A stretch of DNA of 64,000 nucleotides from Hyphomicrobiales bacterium (lineage in GTDB: Bacteria > Pseudomonadota > Alphaproteobacteria > Rhizobiales > Rhizobiaceae), in NCBI GenBank assembly GCA_900472485.1, contig UCII01000008.1, forward strand, positions 1-64,000, read 5' to 3'. The notes under the pieces are model-generated. The model did not search any database, had not been told where the DNA came from, and saw nothing but the letters and a program-made list of their open reading frames with translations. Each line of letters opens with the position of its first letter. The first letter of the stretch is position 1. A program made the translations under genes and the position numbers. Shown here piece after piece: positions 60,190 through 64,000 of this stretch.

Positions 60190-61632
60190 ATGCGTTCCAG
60201 AGCAATCGCCGCCGCGGTTTTTTCCATTGGTCTTGCTGGCGCATCACAGGCTGCCGACGTCAATGAGCAAGGCGCCAAGGAACTCCGCAACGTCCTGACC
60301 CATTCGCTCTCGCAGGACCTTGCCCGCAGCGATTTCGTGACCGTCAAGCCGGCCGGCGATCAATATGAGATTACCTACGATCTTGCGAAATTCTTCGACA
60401 AGATCAATTCGAGCGCGTTTTCGGTCACAGGTTTCAAGCCGCTTTCGCTTTTTGCGCAGCCGGTCGAAAAGGGACGGTGGCATCTGACGGGTGACAATAG
60501 CCTCGATGTCGCCCTGCACTCGCCGACCGCTGACATCGCCTATTCGATCGCCTCCAGCTCTTTCGACGGCATTTTCGATCCTGGCATCGAAATGATGCGG
60601 TCTATGGGTATCAAGAGCAGCGGCATGAAATTTTCGAGCGCCGGCAGCGGCCCGAAAAGCGGGCGCAAGATCGATGCCACCATCGACAGTGCCTCCTTTG
60701 CCCATACGGTCACCGACAGCAGCGAAGCGGGCAAGGTCGACCTGCAATTGCAAGGAACGCTGCAACGCTTGCATGAGCAGTTCACGGTGCGTCCGGATGC
60801 TTCGCCCATCACCTTCAGCGCCGATAGCGTCGATACCAACGTCACTGCCACGAGCCTGCCGGTGAAGGATCTGGGCGCGCTCATCCGTTTCTTCGTTCAA
60901 CACGTCAAGGCCAAGCAGCTATCGCAAAGCGGCAGCGAGAAGTTCGAGCAGCTGGTCCATCAGGCCCTGCCGGTTTTCGGTTCGCTCGGCAAGACCGTGA
61001 CAGTGAACAACGCACTGGTGGCAACCGAGAAGGGCAAGGTCGGTGTCAAGCGCATCGATTACAGTTTCAAGATGGACGGTCTGACCAAGGCTTCGAACGT
61101 CAACCTGGAGCTTAGGGCCGAGCAGTTCACGCCCGACGCCGGTCTGGTGCCTGATGCCTTTACGCCTTTCCTGCCCGCGGTGCTGGACGTTCAGCTCGGC
61201 GTGCCCAATATCAACTTTACCGGTCTCATCGATGCCGGTCTCGATTCGATTGCAACACGGGCGACGCCGGTCTCCGGGGAGGCTCTGAAACGCACGATGT
61301 TCCCGAACGGCTATGGAACGCTGGAGTTCCCGAAGATCAGCGCAAAGTCTGATGTCTACGACGTCGAGGTTTCCGGCGCGCTGAAGGGCTCGACCAAGCC
61401 GCATTCCGGCATTTCGCTGCAGGCGACGATCCTGGCGCGCGACTTCGACAAGACGGTTGCAGCACTTCAGGATGCCGCCAAGGCTCAGCCTCGTTTGAAC
61501 AGCGTTTCCTTCAGCCTGCTGGCTGCAAAGGGTTTTGCCAAGACCGACCCGGACGGCCGCCTCCGCTGGGATATCACGATGGATGAAGACCGGACGGTGA
61601 CGGTCAACGGACAGGTGATGAAGAAGCCTTGA
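60190..61632 (+). CDS. Exported protein of unknown function, paralog 1
   Basis: A 480-residue protein with a clear signal peptide (MRSRAIAAAVFSIGLAGASQA, then ADVNEQGAKEL). AAGGAG lies upstream of the ATG at 60190, and the longer frame is not supported. The body is predicted beta-rich and soluble, with no Cys-rich or catalytic motif I can name. It closely resembles the next gene over the full length (ADVxEQGAK near the start, FPKISAxSDxYDVExSG, and the C-terminal KGFAKTDxDGRxRWDI... VNGQVMK). It may belong to the large periplasmic YdgA-like group, but this is a guess. Confidence 0.75.
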   Translation: MRSRAIAAAVFSIGLAGASQAADVNEQGAKELRNVLTHSLSQDLARSDFVTVKPAGDQYEITYDLAKFFDKINSSAFSVTGFKPLSLFAQPVEKGRWHLTGDNSLDVALHSPTADIAYSIASSSFDGIFDPGIEMMRSMGIKSSGMKFSSAGSGPKSGRKIDATIDSASFAHTVTDSSEAGKVDLQLQGTLQRLHEQFTVRPDASPITFSADSVDTNVTATSLPVKDLGALIRFFVQHVKAKQLSQSGSEKFEQLVHQALPVFGSLGKTVTVNNALVATEKGKVGVKRIDYSFKMDGLTKASNVNLELRAEQFTPDAGLVPDAFTPFLPAVLDVQLGVPNINFTGLIDAGLDSIATRATPVSGEALKRTMFPNGYGTLEFPKISAKSDVYDVEVSGALKGSTKPHSGISLQATILARDFDKTVAALQDAAKAQPRLNSVSFSLLAAKGFAKTDPDGRLRWDITMDEDRTVTVNGQVMKKP

Positions 61633-61742
61633 GGTTTGAGGGCAAGCCCATGTATCAGGGCGATGATAAAGTTCCACGCGAAAGGCCGGTCGGCGCTTTC
61701 CAGATTTCCACGTTTCTTTTCCATCATATTTGGGGGTGAATT

Positions 61743-63203
61743 ATGCGTTTCAAAGCGGTTGCCACGGCGGCTGTTCTCGCTGCCGGCGTGGCCGGCCTTG
61801 TGCAGGCGGCTGATGTCAGCGAGCAGGGTGCCAAGGATCTTTACGGCAATCTGACTTATTTTTTGCCTGATGATATCGCCAAGAGTGGTGCGATTTCAGT
61901 CAAGCCGGTCAGCTCGCACTACGAAGTCACCTATGATGTGCAGAAGCTTCTCGACAAGCTGAACGTAAGCGATTTTGCCGTGAGCGGCCTCAAGCCATTG
62001 ATGATGCTGGCGACGCCGCTCGATAGCGGCCTCTGGAATATCGAAGGCAACAATGCCCTCGATATCACGGCGAAGTCTAAGCCTGGCAAGGGCCCCGACA
62101 CTGAAGTTCGCTACGCCTTGGCGTCATCGACCTTTCAGGGCGTCTTCGATCCCGCACTTCATTATCTGCGTTCCATGGATATGAAGGGCAACGGCATCAC
62201 CATTGCGACAAAGACCGCCGACGAAGATAAAAGCGTCCAGAGCAATGACGCCACAGCCGAGAGCATTACCTATACCGTGTCGTCGGCAGACAGCGGTGAG
62301 CCGGGCAGGCTCGATCTCAAGATGAACGGCAGCCTGCAATCGCTCTATGACAAGATCTCGGCCGACGACGCGACGCTCGGGGAAGTCAAGATCGCGGCGA
62401 TCGATTTCAACATGGGGGCGACGAAACTGCCGTTGAAGGCACTGAATTCCTTGCTGCAGTTCGTCTCCGAACACAAGAATGAGAAGACGCTTTCGGATGC
62501 CGATAGCAAGGCGGTCAAGGCCTTGCTGATGGATGCGATGCCGATTGTCGGCTCCTTCGAGGAGTCCGTCGCGATCAAGGATATCGCGGTCACGACGCCA
62601 TTCGGCAATGGCGGCCTGCAGAAGATGGGCTATTTCTTCAAGATAGCCGGGCCAGCCAATGCCGTGAATGCCGATTTCGGGCTGAATGCCGAGAAGCTTG
62701 CCCTGGAAACGGGCCTCATCCCCGAAAACTATGTCGCCTTCATTCCCAATACGGCCGATATCCAGGTGCAGGTGCCGAACTTGAATTTCTCCGCTCTGGC
62801 GGATGTGTTCCAGGAAGCCGACTTCAAGAACCCGGAGAGCGATAAAGCCCTGGACGAGAAGCTGCAGAAGGCCATGTTCCCTGACGGGACAATGACCATC
62901 AACTTCCCGAAGATTAGCGCTGTCTCGGATCTTTATGATGTCGAGGCGTCGGGCAGTATGCGCGGCTGGCTGACCGAAAAGGACCGCGTCGCCATGAAGA
63001 TGACGGTTCTTGCCCGAGATCTCGACAAGACCATTGCCGCCATCCAGGAGGCCGCAAAGACCAAGGAGGATCTGTCTCAGCTCTCCTTCGGCCTGATGAT
63101 GGCCAAGGGCTTTGCCAAGACGGATGCCGATGGACGCTCGCGCTGGGATATCGATCTTTCCGACGACGGTCACGTGACAGTCAACGGGCAGGTCATGAAA
63201 TAA
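61743..63203 (+). CDS. Exported protein of unknown function, paralog 2
   Basis: A 486-residue paralog of the preceding gene. The signal peptide is MRFKAVATAAVLAAGVAGLVQA, followed by ADVSEQGAKDL. It starts after an excellent GGGGGTG site, 110 bases behind paralog 1, so the two may be co-transcribed. The proteins align end to end with conserved C-terminal KGFAKTDADGRSRWDIDLS. Divergence is substantial, so the duplication is not recent. Both are likely periplasmic. No function can be assigned, and neither has a lipobox or membrane anchor. Confidence 0.75.
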   Translation: MRFKAVATAAVLAAGVAGLVQAADVSEQGAKDLYGNLTYFLPDDIAKSGAISVKPVSSHYEVTYDVQKLLDKLNVSDFAVSGLKPLMMLATPLDSGLWNIEGNNALDITAKSKPGKGPDTEVRYALASSTFQGVFDPALHYLRSMDMKGNGITIATKTADEDKSVQSNDATAESITYTVSSADSGEPGRLDLKMNGSLQSLYDKISADDATLGEVKIAAIDFNMGATKLPLKALNSLLQFVSEHKNEKTLSDADSKAVKALLMDAMPIVGSFEESVAIKDIAVTTPFGNGGLQKMGYFFKIAGPANAVNADFGLNAEKLALETGLIPENYVAFIPNTADIQVQVPNLNFSALADVFQEADFKNPESDKALDEKLQKAMFPDGTMTINFPKISAVSDLYDVEASGSMRGWLTEKDRVAMKMTVLARDLDKTIAAIQEAAKTKEDLSQLSFGLMMAKGFAKTDADGRSRWDIDLSDDGHVTVNGQVMK

Positions 63204-63228
63204 GCCACTCCGAAATCAGAATGCGATC

Positions 63229-64000
63229 ATGTTTGTCCTGAAGCCGCTGAGCCAGCGCTCGATCTCTCTCTTATGGGCCGGCCAGGTGCTGGCGGCTACA
63301 GGCTCCGAATTTTACATGGTCGCAGTCGTGTGGATTGCGGCTGACTTCATCGGCAGCAATGCGGGATATGTTTCCGCGTTGCAGTCGGGCGCGCTGCTGT
63401 TCGGCAGCCTGTTCGGCGGGATCGTCACGGATCGCTGGCGGCATAGCACGACGATGATCACGGCCGATCTGATGCGAGCGGCTCTATTGCTAGCCCTATC
63501 GCTAGCAGGAACGCTGCATCTGATGAGCCTGCCGCTGTTGATCGTGCTTGCCGGAAGCATCGCGCTGCTGACGTCAACGTTCGACCCCTCCCTGCAGGCG
63601 ACCTTGCCGACGATTGCGGTGGATGCCGAAATCCGGCATGCGACGAACGGTTTGTTCGATGCCACCCGCCGCATGGCGCGTATTCTCGGTCCGAGCCTCA
63701 TTGCGCTCGTGAACGGGCTCCTGCCGAAATCTCAGTTCTTCACGGTCACGGCTGTTACTTTCATATTGTCGGCGGTTGCCGTATGGCTCGCGGTGGCAAA
63801 ACTCCCGATGGCGTCGCGGCGTCGCGATTTCTCCGGAATGGCGGCCGTCATGGACGGCATTCTCGGCGGGTGGCGCGCAGCGCGTGGCCATGCGGCACTT
63901 CTCTACGGCCTCTTCACCAACCTGATGGGAAACGTCGCCTGGGCGATGGGGATCCTACTTGGGATGATCCTGCACTTGCGCGAAACCAGCGCCGACCCGC
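63229..64000 (+). CDS. MFS transporter, N-terminal part (cut by window edge)
   Basis: The frame opens with an ATG at 63229 and runs off the right edge after about 257 residues. It starts MFVLKPLSQRSISLLWAGQVL and has the FGGIVTDRWRHSTT loop between TM2 and TM3, about seven hydrophobic segments and a cytoplasmic Arg-rich loop. The pattern is that of EntS/enterobactin-exporter-like and macrolide-efflux-like MFS proteins. The substrate cannot be told, and the rest of the gene lies outside the window. Confidence 0.75.
   Translation, partial: MFVLKPLSQRSISLLWAGQVLAATGSEFYMVAVVWIAADFIGSNAGYVSALQSGALLFGSLFGGIVTDRWRHSTTMITADLMRAALLLALSLAGTLHLMSLPLLIVLAGSIALLTSTFDPSLQATLPTIAVDAEIRHATNGLFDATRRMARILGPSLIALVNGLLPKSQFFTVTAVTFILSAVAVWLAVAKLPMASRRRDFSGMAAVMDGILGGWRAARGHAALLYGLFTNLMGNVAWAMGILLGMILHLRETSADP

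Overview
The window looks like about 64 kb of chromosome from an alphaproteobacterium of the Rhizobium/Agrobacterium group, most likely Rhizobium itself. The evidence is a fused anthranilate synthase trpE(G) behind a short Trp-rich leader of rhizobial type (ending WWWAR), a petABC operon, a ClpS2-type adaptor, a BluB, a RirA-type iron box (TGA-N9-TCA) before a heme receptor, and evenly high-GC coding sequence. I saw no rRNA, tRNA, CRISPR array, prophage or insertion sequence. Most of it reads as core genome.

Layout. 0-8 kb: end of an extensin-like gene, an iron-regulated TonB heme receptor, an ABC-F ATPase with an upstream leader ORF, and the attenuated trpE(G) gene. 8-16 kb: VOC proteins, bluB, a cation-efflux gene followed by queF, a DUF2076 protein, a ClpP paralog, and a DeoR regulator with an MFS transporter. 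16-25 kb: a BenE-family transporter, leuA with a Leu-rich leader ORF, an ABC exporter with its own leader ORF, an ECF sigma/anti-sigma pair, a metallophosphoesterase and a NUDIX hydrolase. 25-37 kb: a glutathionyl-hydroquinone-reductase-like GST, two GNAT genes, a compact MoxR-DUF58-DUF4159-membrane protein operon, and a divergent DUF1285-NUDIX-CCA transferase operon. 37-46 kb: small unknown proteins, hemF, a lipase-like protein, trmL, two more half-size ABC exporters and a LysE-type exporter. 46-64 kb: petABC, apt, two MaoC genes, ychF, clpS2, pth, a substrate-binding protein paired with a GGDEF-EAL protein, rplY, two tandem exported paralogs of unknown function and a truncated MFS gene.

The most interesting theme is translation-coupled control by short leader ORFs. 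trpE(G) and leuA are preceded by leader peptides rich in Trp and Leu codons, and both appear to be transcribed from promoters that place the start of the mRNA on the leader ATG (leaderless). Three ABC-protein genes (ABC-F at 3193, exporters at 19056 and 41107) each have a short ORF with a strong Shine-Dalgarno site and its own inverted repeats just upstream. One of these ORFs contains MRLR, the kind of Arg-x-Arg motif known from macrolide-sensing stalling peptides. This suggests a set of ribosome-sensing attenuators controlling drug-related ABC proteins. The inference rests on sequence pattern alone. Start codons were moved from the longest open frame wherever a Shine-Dalgarno site or family length argued for it.
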